Shown here: piece after piece, positions 1 to 11,692 of the stretch
Layout of the letters: the number at the start of each line of letters is the position of its first letter
Position numbering within the stretch: position 1 is the first letter of the stretch
The notes under the pieces: generated by a model
Told to the model about the DNA's origin: nothing
Database searches by the model: none
Seen by the model: only the letters and a program-made list of their open reading frames with translations
Assembly: GCA_025201805.1 (NCBI GenBank)
Contig: MU619293.1
Span: forward strand, 113,441 to 177,440
DNA length: 64,000 bases
DNA from: Parasitella parasitica
Lineage: Eukaryota; Mucoromycota; Mucoromycetes; Mucorales; Mucoraceae
Reading direction: 5' to 3'
Made by a program: the position numbers and the translations under genes

Positions 1-530
1 CAAAAGCAGTTTATCAAACTATTAGCTTTCGGTAATGTCTGTAACACACATTCATCAGTCTGCCTCAAAAATCACCCTCACCAGGAGAGATATCTCAATC
101 GTGTCAAGTGAGGATTGAAAGGAAAAATACCTGTAACACACACCGGTAGCACATCATCCCCCTTCTCCACTTGCTCCTCTCTCCTTTCAAGAGATTCCTT
201 TCATACATATTGATTGTCCTGAGACTTTAGACTTGACTACAGCAGCTTTGGCTCTAACGCTGAGCTGACTCGCATCCGTCAATTCAAGGTTGGGGCTGCG
301 TTTTAGCAGTATGGCTGCCAGGCTCTATTCAATTGACACATTGTACAACGTAAACAAGAAAGTTCCAGGTTTGCTTAATTACGCTACGATATTTTGTCTG
401 AAAAAAAAAAAAAAAGCGGAGAGAAATGTGTAAATTTTTGTTTCAGGCATAATATCCATAATAAATTAGTTGTTTATTTTTGGCACCATTTCTTTCTCTT
501 TTTTTTTCTCTTTGTTCATATACATGGATT
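1..530. other. Leader/upstream region of the Sel1 gene
   Basis: No supported gene. The stretch is pyrimidine-rich, has short A-tracts near 400-415, and ends in a T-rich run just before the ATG at 531, as expected for a 5' untranslated region. The window edge may cut a gene further left, but nothing coding is recognisable here. Confidence 0.5.
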
Positions 531-3500
531 ATGGGCAGTTTCACTAGTAAAAATGAATCAGCAGGCAGTGTTATTCCGGATTTATATGCTTCTGAGACAA
601 CCAATCAATTATTAAAAATACATTTAGCAAGTCAGAAAATCGCAGATGTGCTCAAGCATTCAAAATCCACTACACCAGCTTACTCGATGTCCATGTCGAA
701 TGCAGATCAGCTTAAATCAGCCGATGGCCTTGGCAACCCGCAATCCATCTCTACACGCGTTAGGGTGGCACAATGTAAAATACACGGCTTTGACACTCAG
801 AGGGATGTAGCCGAAGGATTTCGAGAATTACAGCAACTGCAAGATCAGAAAGAAGCCCTTTATCCGTTGGCATGCTACTACTATGACCAGAAAGAGTACT
901 CGAGCGCGTATCAGTTATTCCACAAGCTTCGAAAGGACAATCATTTTGCTCAATATAGACTAGCACTCATGCTGTTTCTCGGACAAGGAGTGTCTACCAA
1001 CCACCAAAAAGCATTTCATTATATGAAACTCGCAGCAAATAACAGCAACAAATACGCCCAATTCATTATGGGCTTCTATTACGAGTACGGCATATTTGTC
1101 AAACAATCAGCTCAAATATCAATGATGTGGTACGAGCAATCCGCAAACCAAGGTTTTGGGGAAGCGCAAACTGCAATAGCCAATCTATTGCTAAACCAGA
1201 TTGATGTGGTGGGTGCTGATGGAAAGCTTGATGAATTATCAGACAAGGATCAGCTATTAAAAGACCAAGCGTTGCGATGGCTACATAAAGCAACAAGCCA
1301 AGTAAGGAAACACACCATCCATTTCAACCATGTTGTTCACATCAAAGAAAAAAAAAAAAAAAATAGGAAAATGCAAATGCATTGATTCGATTGGGCGCTT
1401 TGCACGAAGAAGGCATTCTAGCAGAGAAAGACAACAAAAAGATTATCGAGTATTACACAAGAGCAACCAATGCGCCGTTTGTCTCTAGTTCGATGCTATC
1501 GCTTGCACACTACCTGATGGGCATCAATTACAGGTTGGGTGATCTCGGGCTTGAGCAAGATTTTCAAGCCGCACTAAACCATTTGACATCATCTGCAGAT
1601 GCAGGCTATGCGCCCGCGCAACGTGTTCTGGGATTGATGTACGCGCAAGGTATTGGCGCGCCTAAAGACAACATAAAGGCAATCATGTTGTTTGAAAAGG
1701 CCGCATGTCAGGGCGATATAAGGTCTTTGGGTCTTTTGGCGACCCACCAACCAAACAACCTGCCGTCGATCGCTCTACTCTACAAAAAAGCAGCTAAAGC
1801 AGGGTCTCTAACTGCGCAACTCTCACTTGCAGAACTGCTACAGCGCACGGGTCAGCATGCTTTAGCTTTCAAATGGTTTGACGCAGCATCAAAAAACGTA
1901 CCTGCTACTAACGACAGACAGCAAAAGGCCTCTATTTTGGACTTTAGCGTGGGCTTTGTTGACCAACGAAACTTGGCTCGGCTGATGGTAGCACGCTATC
2001 GTTATAACGGCTGGGGTGGAGTCAAGCAAGATCGACGCTGGGCATTTGAAGAGTTTCGGACGCTGTCTAATAACGGCTATCCCGATGCGCAGTATTGGTT
2101 AGCTGCCTGCTACGAAGAAGGTGTAAAGCGGGAACCGCAAGAGTCTGATGATGGTTGCTCATGGGTTGTTGAACCTGATTTGGAGCGCGCATACAAGCTT
2201 TACAGAAAAGTGGCCGAAGCCGGCGACATGGACGGCCAGTTCCAAGTGGCCTACATGTTATCGAATGGGATAGGTGTAGCTAAAGATGTAAATGCGGCAT
2301 TCTCGTGGTACGTCCAATCTGCTGAACAGGGCCACAAAACCGCACAATACAGCCTCGGCATTTACTATGAAACTGGGCTTGATATCGCCGTCAACCTTGA
2401 AAAAGCAAAGCAATGGTATACGTTGGCAGCCAAAGAGCTACCCATGGCCATGGTCAGACTAGCCAAAGTCTTGCTTGGCTTGGATGATGACACTGAGGAA
2501 AACATACAGCAAGCGACTGACTGGCTAAACAAAGCGATCGAGAAGGGTGATGTAACTGCATTACGTGAACTAGCAAACCTGTACAAAAATTACGATTTAC
2601 AGTCTTTAACAGCTTCAGACAGATACAGAACCGCGTTTGATTATTTCCAGCAAGCAGCAGACAGAGATGATGCACTTTCCTGGCATGCCCTGTTTAAATT
2701 CTATGACGGTTACTACAACACAGTACAGAACGTTGTTGTGCCTGAGGATTTTGAGAAGGCTGTCATGTGTTTGGAAAAGGCCGAGAGCTTGGGCTTTACA
2801 CCGTAAGCTGTTTAAAATGCATGCAAGAATCGCCCTCTCATTATTGTACGATAGCGCCATCCTCGATCTAGCAGACCTTTACTACAGAAATGGGAAGATG
2901 GACGAAACCATGTCGATTTACTCCAAGCTGGCAGCATCAGAAGAAATGCAGCCAGTGATTGCCAAAAAGGCTCGCATTGAAGCAGCTAAAATTGTCGTGT
3001 TTGAGAAATACGGAGATGAGCATGACCAAACCAAAACGCATTCGAGGCTTCTAGACATTATCAGCCGAGAGAACAGCAAACAATTGGGCGAACTTTGTGA
3101 GGTATATGAATTGTTGGGCTACTGTGCAGAGAATGGCATTGGAACAGAGATGAATAAGGACAAGGCCATCTCGTATTATATAGATTGCGTTATCGAACAA
3201 GATCAAGATCAGCAGAAGCAGCAGAAGCAGCAGCAGCAGCATAAACATTGGGCCAAGCAGAGAGCCTTGTGTAGACTCGTGTACAAGCACATGGGAGAAA
3301 AGGATTATCAATCTGCGTTTGTGTATTTAGACATGTTGGAACCTAGTCTGGATGAAATGAGCCAACTACCGTCAGAGGATGCAGCTATACAGTCGCGTCG
3401 TATGAAGTATTTCCTGGGCTACTTGTACATACACGGCTTAGGCGTCGAAAAGGACACTCGTGAAGGCTTATACTGGTTATCAGACGCGGCAGACAAGGGA

Positions 3501-5435
3501 GAAGGCGACGCGGCCTTTGAGATTGGCATGCACCTGTCAAAGCATCAACAGGATAATTGCCAGCTAGAAATACGACAGCGATTTGAGCAAGGGGCCTTGA
3601 CTGGACATCCAGCTTGCATGCGAGAGTTGGCATTCCTGTTGCTGGATGACGAGGCAGATCAGTCCTTTTTGGATGAAGATTACGACGGCGGCGCGGAGAT
3701 CTTGGATCTTTTGCAAACAGCAAGTCAACTGGGCGATGTTAAAGCAATGTATCGGTTAGGACAGGCGTATGAAAACAGCTTGGGAGATGTGCTTCCTGAA
3801 AAAGACATTGAAAAAGCGCTTGAAGCTTATATGGACGCTGCTGAACACGGACATGAACAGGCCATGCTGCAAGTTGGCGATATCTTGGGTAATATCATGG
3901 GCCGACATCAAGAGGCAATGGAGTGGTTCGAAAACGCTGCAGACGAATTCGACAATATCAAGGCAAAAGTCATGTTGATATCTTACAGCTTCCAAGGTCT
4001 GTCTACACGCGGCAGAGAACAGTCAAAGAATGAGCCGTTTTCTACTGACAAAAGCAACTTTGAGTATTTGCAAGAGATCGTCGACGGCGAGATCGAGTCA
4101 ATGCAAATCCAGTTAGACCCAACCTGCAATGTTGGCGATCAACAGCACGACCAGCTCAAGTTGAGAAAAAGCGGACTCGGCCTAGCATTCTATATTCTTG
4201 GTCAGTGCCATGAACTGGGCAGAGGCACACCAGTCAACTTGCAGCAAGCCAAAGAATGCTACCATCGCTCTGCCCTGATCTCTGACCACGTAGATGCCAT
4301 GTGGCGATTGGGTGTCATTCACTGTGAATTGGAAGACAATGACGCCAGTGCGCTTGAATGGTTCCGTAACGCAGCTGAAAAGGGGAAGCATCGCGAGTCC
4401 CATTACCGACTGGGCATTTTTCATTTGCACGGCTTAGCTGGCTTGGAGGCAAATATTGCAGTTGCAAAGAAGCACTTTTCTAAAGCTGCAGAGCAGGGAC
4501 ATCCCATGGCGACGTATGAGCTAGCGCGCATAGTATGGTATAAAGACGCGGATTATTTATATGGCCATGAGCTTTTCAAGGTCGCAGCTCAGCAGCTGCT
4601 TGTTCCCGAGGCTTTGAGAGAGCTGGGCAATTTATCGCATACAGGCTTTTCTGTGCACGGCATTGAGCTGTGTGAGCAAGACTACAAGGCTGCATTTGCC
4701 TACTACTGTGAAGCTGCTCAACTGGGAGATGCCGTTGCTGCACTGATGGTAGGCAACTACTTTGAAGGCGGCTACCTACAGGAAGAGCTAGAGCAAGACA
4801 GCGAAAAAGCTCTGCAGTGGTACGAATCAGCCTATCGATTGGATTGTGGGGGTCTCTCAGAATTAGCCATCGGCAAATTAAAGCACACAATAGCAGATAC
4901 GATCAACGATCCCAAAGAAGCAGACGATATGAGAGAAGAAGCACTTGTTTGGTTTGAAAGCGCCGCGAAAAGTCTACCGGATGGCCCCAATTTCCCCGCT
5001 CGAGTTATGGTTGCCTTGTATTATATAAATGGGTGGGGCCGTAAAACACGAGACACAAAAGCAGGACTTTACATGTTGTTGGACATTATGGAATTGGGTG
5101 GCCAAGAAGCAATTGTGCTTATTGCCCAGTGCTATGAAGAAGGCGTTGGTGTCGAATATGACATGAGTAAAGCTTTTGAATATTGGAAAATGGCTGCAGA
5201 CACCAACGATCCCAAAGCATTGGAGAGATTAGGTGATTTTTATGCCTTGGGCTTGACTGGTCAAACCGACACATCGTTAGCCAATGAATACTATGCTCGA
5301 GCCAAGACATTGGTAGACGCTGATAGCAGCAGACGGCATCGCGGATACTCTTTAGAATCATGTATTTTATCATCAACATCATCAGCATCATCATCAGCAT
5401 CATCAGCATCATTATCAGCATCATTTAGAAAATAA
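531..5435 (+). CDS. Large Sel1-repeat (TPR-like) protein, about 1595 aa, 3 exons
   Basis: The predicted exons are 531-1301, 1367-2802 and 2855-5435. The introns are 65 and 52 nt with GTAAG donors and TAG acceptors, and the frame is kept across both. Almost the whole protein is made of Sel1-like repeats (alpha-helical pairs with the pattern A-x-x-x-L-A-x-x-Y-x-x-G), for example around the second junction, where splicing restores a perfect repeat reading TPAILDLADLYYRNGK. Such proteins are adaptor scaffolds; fungal relatives include Chs4/Skt5 and Hrd3 families, but this one is much longer and no specific orthologue is recognised. The start ATG at 531 gives MGSFTS, a good N-myristoylation consensus (Gly2, Ser6), suggesting membrane attachment. 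The in-frame extension upstream lacks an ATG. The C-terminus is a Ser/Ala-rich simple-sequence tail (about 5365-5432). The catalytic role is unknown; there is no enzyme domain. Confidence 0.85.
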
Positions 5436-5465
5436 CGCATTGCATACCAGTATATAGATATCATT

Positions 5466-5490
5466 AAAAAAAAAAAAAAAAAAAAAAAAA
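5466..5490. repeat. Poly(A) tract downstream of the Sel1 gene
   Basis: An uninterrupted run of about 25 A residues lies in the intergenic region between the Sel1 gene and the next plus-strand gene. It is probably simple-sequence DNA in the 3' flank. Tracts of this length are also places where assembly length is unreliable. Confidence 0.8.
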
Positions 5491-5621
5491 TACATTTATT
5501 CAAGGTAAACCACCCTTTGAAAATCGCAGCAGAACTGTTATGAAATGCTTGGCGTTAGACCTTTTTTCTTGGTTTCTTTTTTTTTTCCTTCTTTTTATTC
5601 TTCACCCCATACACACACAGC

Positions 5622-6012
5622 ATGTCTAAAAAACAACATGATTACTATTATTCATTCATTAGTCCACCCACTGAAGAGCCAGCTTCATCGTCTCGGCCTA
5701 CTAATTCTTCAGCACCGCCAATAACGGATTCATTTACACGGCCTCCCCCTTCATACGATAATGTTGTGATGCCTACAAATGCACCAGGTTTCCAGCTAGC
5801 ACCACCCCCAAACAAGCCAAATTTCGATGGCTACGTATTGGACGCTTCAGTTCCCCCATTTAATCCAAATGTCATGCCATCCGTGTCCATGCCAATGCCC
5901 AGTAACAGTATACCACACAACACAAGCGACTACGGCCAGCTCAACCAAGACGACTTTAGCAGTAGACCTAATGCGCCCTTACTCTCAGTGATCGAAGCGG
6001 ATCATGATGATG

Positions 6013-6047
<35 letters not shown>

Positions 6048-6952
6048 GATGATGGTGATGATGCATTCCGTGGAAGACCAGCACCGCCTGGATACTCACT
6101 CTACCGAGCCAAATATGAAATTGTTCGAGATGGAATTATATCCCGTGATAGTCAAATCAACCAAGATGGTGAAGCTTTACTTCAATTTTTGTGTCAACAC
6201 AACAAGCCACCTCGCATGCTGATTCATTTCTATGGTAAGTTTATTACTGCGGCATGTCTGTATATTTCTAGCTGTTCCAACTTTGCGCACCAGGTTACCA
6301 CGAGGAGACAGTTTGGGTTTCGCAGAGCACTCGAAACCAAGATGGAGATCTTGTGGAGGAGCGAGTACCATCAACAAGGCGCATAGACGATTTCGAATTC
6401 AATATCGACTGCAGTGAAAACATTTCAGATGTGTGTCAAGGCATCTACGTATTGCCCAACCCAAAAACAGGAGAGCAAAAGACACTGCGACAGTTATGCG
6501 ACCAGTACTGCCACTCCAAAAATCGCTTGAAAGAACTCAAACTGACAAAGCACGTTGACTGGGATTACAATGGATTGACACGGGCGTTGACTGCAGCCAT
6601 TCGAGATTCAGGATTCTACGAAAATGTGGAGATTTCGTATGTCCTGGAGAACCAAGAAATTGTAGTCAAAACTGACTTCAGCATTTCACGATGGGCAGAT
6701 AACCGATGGATCAAATTATTCCTCATCCTGTCTTGTCTCTGGATCATTGTATATCCCCTGATCTGGCTTTCCAAGGAAAAATTTGGCCATTCTGATCTGA
6801 AAAGCGCCTGGAATATGAGCATTTCAGAAAGAGATTGGTATGGTCTTCATATTCACGAGGTTATCAACTCCTGTCGTGGCAATTATATTACTGGTGGAGG
6901 CAGATTCTTCAATAAGAGACCATCGACGTATCCGGTCAATATGAAATTGTAA
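5622..6952 (+). CDS. Conserved fungal membrane protein with PPxY motif, 423 aa, 2 exons
   Basis: The exons are 5622-6234 and 6294-6952 (59-nt intron, GTAAGT donor, CAG acceptor, phase 1). The first ~150 residues are Pro/Ser-rich and contain a PPPSY motif (a potential WW-domain or Nedd4/Rsp5-type ligase docking site), then an Asn/Asp run encoded by GAT/AAT repeats (6005-6063). The C-terminal half resembles a widespread fungal family of unknown function (sometimes labelled 'ABC transporter protein' without ABC motifs): an HxxPPR-like segment, YHEETV, a DFxFxID strand, and a hydrophobic hairpin-like segment around residues 345-370. No ATPase motifs are visible. The function is unknown; a membrane protein under ubiquitin-ligase control is an inference from the PY motif only. 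Confidence 0.75.
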
Positions 6953-7692
6953 CTAAATGCGAGTCTGCCAGATTAGAAAATCATTACATTCTTGAATATT
7001 ATACTAGCAAGTTGAAATATAAGAAACCATGTCATACAATGCTGTGAGCATACTTGTTTCAAATCATTGTATAATGTATTGCTCTCTTCAGAAGCAGTGT
7101 ACGCTGGAAAGACATCACGGTTAAGCGGGGATTGAAAACAGCCTCCTCCTCCTTCTCAGTTTAATGGCGATCACTTTTGAGGAAAAAATGGTCGTCGTTT
7201 TTCACCTTTAAAGTATTTCATCAAGTCAATATGTATAACAAACTCCTCAGTAAATTGAATGTTTTATATAGAAATTGACGAGATTTGTATGAAACAATTT
7301 TTTTTCTTAAAAACAACAAAGTATTAACTTCATTAGAAAAAGTTAAAAAACAAAAAAAAACAAAAAAAACAAAAAAAAAGTATTTCTGAAGAATAAATCA
7401 AAAACAGGCAATGTATTCAAGCACTCCAAAAATAAAGGCAACGGAATGAAAAAAGACACTTTGATGGTTGGTTTTTGCCAGTAAATATGATAGTAAAAAG
7501 ATTCATTTTTCAACCTAAAAGTTGCATTTTGCATTTTGCTGATGCTCCAAAGGCTCTATTTTCAGTAGATCAACAAGTGAATCTCAAATCACTCGTGACT
7601 TTATATCAAACTTTTCAAAGGAAGCAAATTACCATTAATCAAGTCGATTGCTTCTTAGTTAGTTTTCCCAAGTTGGCTGTATTCCTGTGAAA
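6953..7692. other. Intergenic region, no gene seen
   Basis: About 740 nt, AT-rich, with A/T homopolymer runs (for example around 7350-7380). Short open frames here have no recognisable features and look like chance. It should hold the 3' end of the membrane-protein gene and the promoter of the RRM gene. Confidence 0.5.
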
Positions 7693-8238
7693 ATGACTTC
7701 TATCGATCCTAACCAAACTTTATACGTTACAAATTTAAATAGTCGCATTACAGTCGAAGGTAATTTTACAAGAATTTTTGCGTTTCACATCGCGTGCGTT
7801 TTAATGACTAGCTATACGGCAGAGCTTAAGCTATCTCTGTACGGGTTATTCTCCACATACGGACCCATCTTGGACATCACAGCCAAAAAGACAGAAAAGA
7901 TGCGCGAGCAAGCTTTTATAGTGTATGACAATGTTGCTTCTGCAACCACAGCCAGGAGAAGCTTGAATGGATTCACATTTTTCGAGAGGCCCATCGTAAG
8001 CGCACGATTAACCTACTTGGACCCAAGCACTAACAGTAGTCGATAGAAAATCGAATACGCAAAGACAAAATCAGACGCTATCGCCAAGTTGGACGGTACG
8101 TTTAGACTGAGGACATACAAAGATAAATCTGGAGATGAAGTGGGTGTGGCAAAGAGAAGCATGAACGAAGACGATGCTGAAAGATCTTCGAAAATGGCTC
8201 GAACAGAGAGCGATGACAGCGATGAAGACCATGCATAA
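7693..8238 (+). CDS. Single-RRM spliceosomal protein, U1A/U2B'' family, 143 aa
   Basis: The exons are 7693-7759, 7823-7995 and 8047-8238 (introns of 63 and 51 nt). Splicing recreates a canonical U1A/U2B''/SNF RRM: RNP2 is LYVTNL, followed by ELKLSLYGLFSTYGPILDI, RNP1-like MREQAFIVY, then ARRSLNGFTFF and the typical KIEYAKTKSDAIAKL end. Proteins of this family bind U1 or U2 snRNA loops in the spliceosome. Animal members have two RRMs; this one has only the N-terminal RRM plus a Lys/acidic tail, as in the short yeast protein Msl1. The residue after RNP1 Arg is Glu rather than the common Gly. The ATG at 7693 is the first in frame; the GTG two codons upstream is ignored. U2B'' is favoured over U1A on size, but this is not certain. 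Confidence 0.88.
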
Positions 8239-8600
8239 TTACATTCAATTTATATACAGTATATACATGTGAAATAATAAAACCGTTGAAAAATGAAGCT
8301 TGTTGCTGACTGAATTCGATCAAACACCGGGCCTTTCTTTCTTGTTTTTCTTTGTACATGTACATCTTGCCAGTGGTTATGTCAAAAAAGTATCTGCCCA
8401 TTGCAGTATTATGCTGCGGTTTCCTTCAAGATCACTCAACAAAGAGCATCGATTTGACAGTAGGAGGGCATAACATCAAGCGGGGCCAAGTGCAGAAGAT
8501 CCAGATGTTGCGCCGTTTGAACGAAAACTATTGCACAAGAAGACAGAGGTGCGCGTTTTTCCCTTTCTTCTAAGTATATATCACACTAAATAATCAGCAA
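8239..8600. other. Intergenic/leader region of ERG26 with a short open frame
   Basis: An ATG at 8379 opens a frame of about 57 codons ending near a possible donor (CAGAG then GTGCGC, about 8548). A branch-like ACTAAAT and an ATCAG acceptor sit just before the ERG26 ATG. This could be an upstream ORF or a 5' leader exon. The predicted peptide shows no family resemblance. Confidence 0.3.
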
Positions 8601-9708
8601 ATGCACTCGTATCTTGTTATCGGTGGCAATGGATTCTTGGGCCAGCATGTTCAGGAACAAATTCGGCTTCGCCAAGACGGCTCTACCATTGCCGTCTTTG
8701 ACATGTCTGAACCCAGAGAGCCCAAATCTGATGTAAAATACTTTACTGGCGATCTTCGTAAGTTTGAAGATGTCTATAATGCCCTGGAGGGAATTACTGC
8801 TGTAATTCATACTGCTTCTCCGCCTCATGTCAACACAAGCAACCCTCCCCGCGATCTTTATTTCAGCATCAACGTTGAGGGTACCCTGAATGTCATCAAG
8901 GCCTGCCAGGAGCAAAGGATTAAGGTTTTGGTAGTAACAAGCTCAGGCAGTGTCATTTCAAACGGTGAGCCAATGGTCAACATTGATGAAAGCGTGCCGT
9001 ATCCTCCGAAAGCTATCGATGTTTACACTGAATCCAAGGTAAATCACTGCGTCAATTTAGGCGAGGATTATATCTGATTTTTAGTAGATGGAGTGCGAGA
9101 AGGAGGTGTTAAAGGCTAATGGCCAAGGTGGTTTGTTGACCTGTACGATTCGTCCCTCTGCTATTTTCGGTCCTGGGGATAGACAGCTTATTCCTGGTAT
9201 GCTTGAGGTATGTGAACGTGGCCAGCACCGGTTCCAAATTGGAAACAATCAGTCATTGATGGATTTTACCTACGTTGGAAATGTTGCGTACGCACACGTC
9301 CTTGCTGCCGAGAAATTAACGATTCCTGATTCTGGAGCTGCTGGTCAAGCCTTCAATTTAACTAATGGTACGCCTGTACCCTTCTGGGATTTTGCCTCTC
9401 GTGTCTGGGCAGAGAATGGCTATTACATGCCCAACAGCAAAAAGATTATCTTGTCCTACAACGCAAGTATGGTGATTGCTCTTATTGGAGAGACAATCTT
9501 TAGCATCAAAGAGCTGTTTTGGGATAGAAGTCAGCTTAAGGAAGGGTTGTCTCGTGCCAGAATCAAGCAAGCAATGTCATCCCGTTACTTTGATATTTCA
9601 AAGGCTAGAACCATCTTGGGCTACGAGCCTAAAGTTGGGCTTGACGAAGGCATCAAGATCAGTGTTGCTCATTATAAAGCGAATCACCCCATTCAAGCCA
9701 AGAAATAA
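8601..9708 (+). CDS. ERG26: Sterol-4-alpha-carboxylate 3-dehydrogenase, decarboxylating (Erg26), 352 aa
   Basis: The exons are 8601-9038 and 9088-9708; the intron is 49 nt, and the acceptor must be the second TAG because the first would leave an in-frame stop. This is a short-chain dehydrogenase/3-beta-HSD family member: N-terminal Rossmann motif GGNGFLG (residues about 8-14), active-site YTESK (Tyr142, Lys146, directly at the splice junction), then RPSAIFGPGDRQLIPG and FQIGNNQSLMDFTYVGNVAYAH, the strongly conserved Erg26/NSDHL signature. In ergosterol synthesis it oxidatively decarboxylates the C4-carboxyl sterol after Erg25, with NAD(P), at the endoplasmic reticulum. The length matches yeast Erg26 (349 aa). 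Confidence 0.95.
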
Positions 9709-9716
9709 CAACGTTT

Positions 9717-9739
9717 ACACACACACACACACACACACG
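9717..9739. repeat. (CA)n microsatellite
   Basis: About eleven CA units immediately follow the ERG26 stop codon, in the short 3' to 3' interval between ERG26 (+) and RPB3 (-). Confidence 0.85.
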
Positions 9740-9785
9740 CCTTTTAAAAACATATCCCATTTCTTTATTGATTAATCCATCATTA

Positions 9786-11053
9786 TTAATAATTGCTCCA
9801 AGCATTTGCGTTATCTTGCTCTTTAGTCTCGACTTCCTCTTGTATTTGCATTTGAACATAGGCAAGCTTATCGACTAGCGTTTTCATTGCCATAGTTACA
9901 ACCTCTTCGGGTGCTAATGATCCAACAGTCTCTGCTTCAAAGTAGAATTTGTCTGGTTTGGCGTTATAATCAAATGCTAATAAAAAGAAGGGGGGGGGGG
10001 GGGGGGGGGGGTTTAGTCGATTGTTAACGCTGTATGAAATCTCACTACGTACGAGCGTCTTTGTCGGGTGGTGTTTCGAACTGTGCATTTTTACTCAACG
10101 GCCTAAATGAGAAGTTCAACATTAAACCGCACTCATGAGCATCTGTATCAATTTACCATTCATCCTCTGATTCCTCGAACCAATATGTGGTGTGTCGTAA
10201 TTTATTGTACGGGTCGTATTCAAAAGACACGCCACTGACAGGGCTCCATTTAGCATGTTCTTTTGCGACACCCTATCATGCAGTTAGTCTTTCTGTGCCT
10301 GCCTTATACATCTCATCCTGCTAACCTTTTTGGCGATGCATTTCAACTTCAATTCATGTCCTTTACGCAATTTAACCAGCAGTACGCCAGAATCGTCTTT
10401 GTCTAGAAATGCATGCAAACTAAGTCGTGTCGTCTATACAGATATATGTTCATTGTCCTTTTTTACCTTGTAAAACTGGCATAAATGAAGGATTAGATGA
10501 TGAGAGATCTCTAGTGGTAACATCTTTTGTTCTGTCATCGGTGCATTTAACATGAAGTGTTAATTCTACTGAACAATCAGGGCAATATTGAGAACATGTA
10601 CAATCCTACATGAGCCACTACGTTTTAGTTGGTGCTGTCTATACATAGAAATTTACTGGTATTTACTCTAGTATAACGTAATTTGTCTACATCTCTACTG
10701 TCGATAGCAACCATGCCAAGACGATGCGCTAAAAACTCGTCGGCAAGGACGGTGGTATTTGTCTCAATTTCAACCATATCAATAGCTGGCAATCAGTGAG
10801 TTAATAGGTTGCCAAGAAATCAGAGCTGAATTGTCAATTCTTTACCAACTGTAGGAACCTCGGCAATCATAACTCGACGAAGAGAGTTGGCAACACTATT
10901 ATCTCTACTATTTAACATGCAAACACGTATGTTGCTATGTATTAAAACGTACCTCAAGTCAGTATCACTTAATATAAACGTAATACGATCTTTGGTGAGC
11001 TCTCTGATAGTAATGTTTGGGCCACTAAGTCCATATGAGCTTCCGATATCCAT
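9786..11053 (-). CDS. RPB3: RNA polymerase II subunit Rpb3, 283 aa, 8 exons
   Basis: Exons on the minus strand, in order: 11053-10953, 10904-10846, 10785-10667, 10605-10467, 10402-10326, 10272-10157, 10102-10053 and 9976-9786. All seven introns (48-76 nt) have GT-AG ends and the frame is kept throughout. The product has the Rpb3 alpha-like dimerisation motif ([17 protein letters not shown], residues about 36-52), the zinc-binding cysteines C95-x-C97-x3-C101-x2-C104, the [10 protein letters not shown] segment, [13 protein letters not shown], and [15 protein letters not shown]. It ends in NAWSNY, close to the DNAW end of yeast Rpb3. Rpb3 forms the assembly platform with Rpb11 in the nucleus. 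Intron 7 contains a 22-nt G/C homopolymer. The gene is divergent from DCP1. Confidence 0.95.
9990..10011. repeat. 22-nt homopolymeric G tract inside RPB3 intron 7
   Basis: A run of G (C on the coding strand) lies between the donor and acceptor of the last RPB3 intron, close to the acceptor. On the transcript it acts as an extreme polypyrimidine (C) tract. Its exact length is uncertain in any assembly. Confidence 0.85.
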
Positions 11054-11692
11054 AATATGTTGATAATCTATAAAGGAAAAAGAGAACGGAGTGTGTCGTT
11101 TACAGTTTAGCGTCGAGTTAACCTACCACTCTTGTAGAGAAAATTTCTAATTTGTCAAAACAGCGGTCTCGCCACTACTCCACAGCACAGATTCCCTTCA
11201 AAAGTGAGTTTAAATTTGATGCAAGTGCTCCAAGGCTTGTGCATCCATCAACGTTCAAATGTCTAGTTGTTTGCAAAATAAAAAGAAAAAAAAAACTGCA
11301 AATGTATCATTGCAAACTACATAAAAGCCTGGAATTTATTCTACAGCCCTGCGGTGCCATACGTTTTGCCAAAAATTCTGGGAAACTCGGGTGTTCTAAA
11401 CGACATGGTCACGATCTCGGATGCTTGTATACTATATCTTGCTAGATCAAATCAGGTCAGTAAACCAGACGTATTTATAAGAAAATAAAAGGCAAGTACT
11501 GGTTGCTTCAATTTCTTTCGATCAAGAAAGACTACTTAAAACAATGAATAGCGACAATCTAGTCGACTCAATGCAAATCAAGAGGCATTAATTCAGAGTC
11601 ACGACTCATTTGTCACCGGTGAAATGCGTGTACAGTTGAAGATGTTAATTTCCTCCTCTGTTTATCCTGTTAGACTATATAATCTTATAAAT
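11054..11692. other. Divergent promoter region between RPB3 and DCP1
   Basis: About 640 nt between the start codons of RPB3 (-) and DCP1 (+), presumably carrying both promoters. Open frames inside (a plus-strand one from 11152, a minus-strand ATG at 11405) show no recognisable family features, so no gene is called. Confidence 0.5.

Noticed and set aside
2803-2827. 25-nt intron in the Sel1 gene (GTAAGC to CAAG), or a frameshift
   Set aside because: Also in frame, but too short for a fungal spliceosomal intron; the 52-nt alternative to 2854 uses a TAG acceptor and restores a perfect Sel1 repeat.
11152-11445. 97-codon plus frame and a short minus ORF (MSFRTPEFPRIFGK...) between RPB3 and DCP1
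   Set aside because: Neither gives a recognisable protein; I considered a small mitochondrial subunit on the minus strand but could not find a matching second exon.
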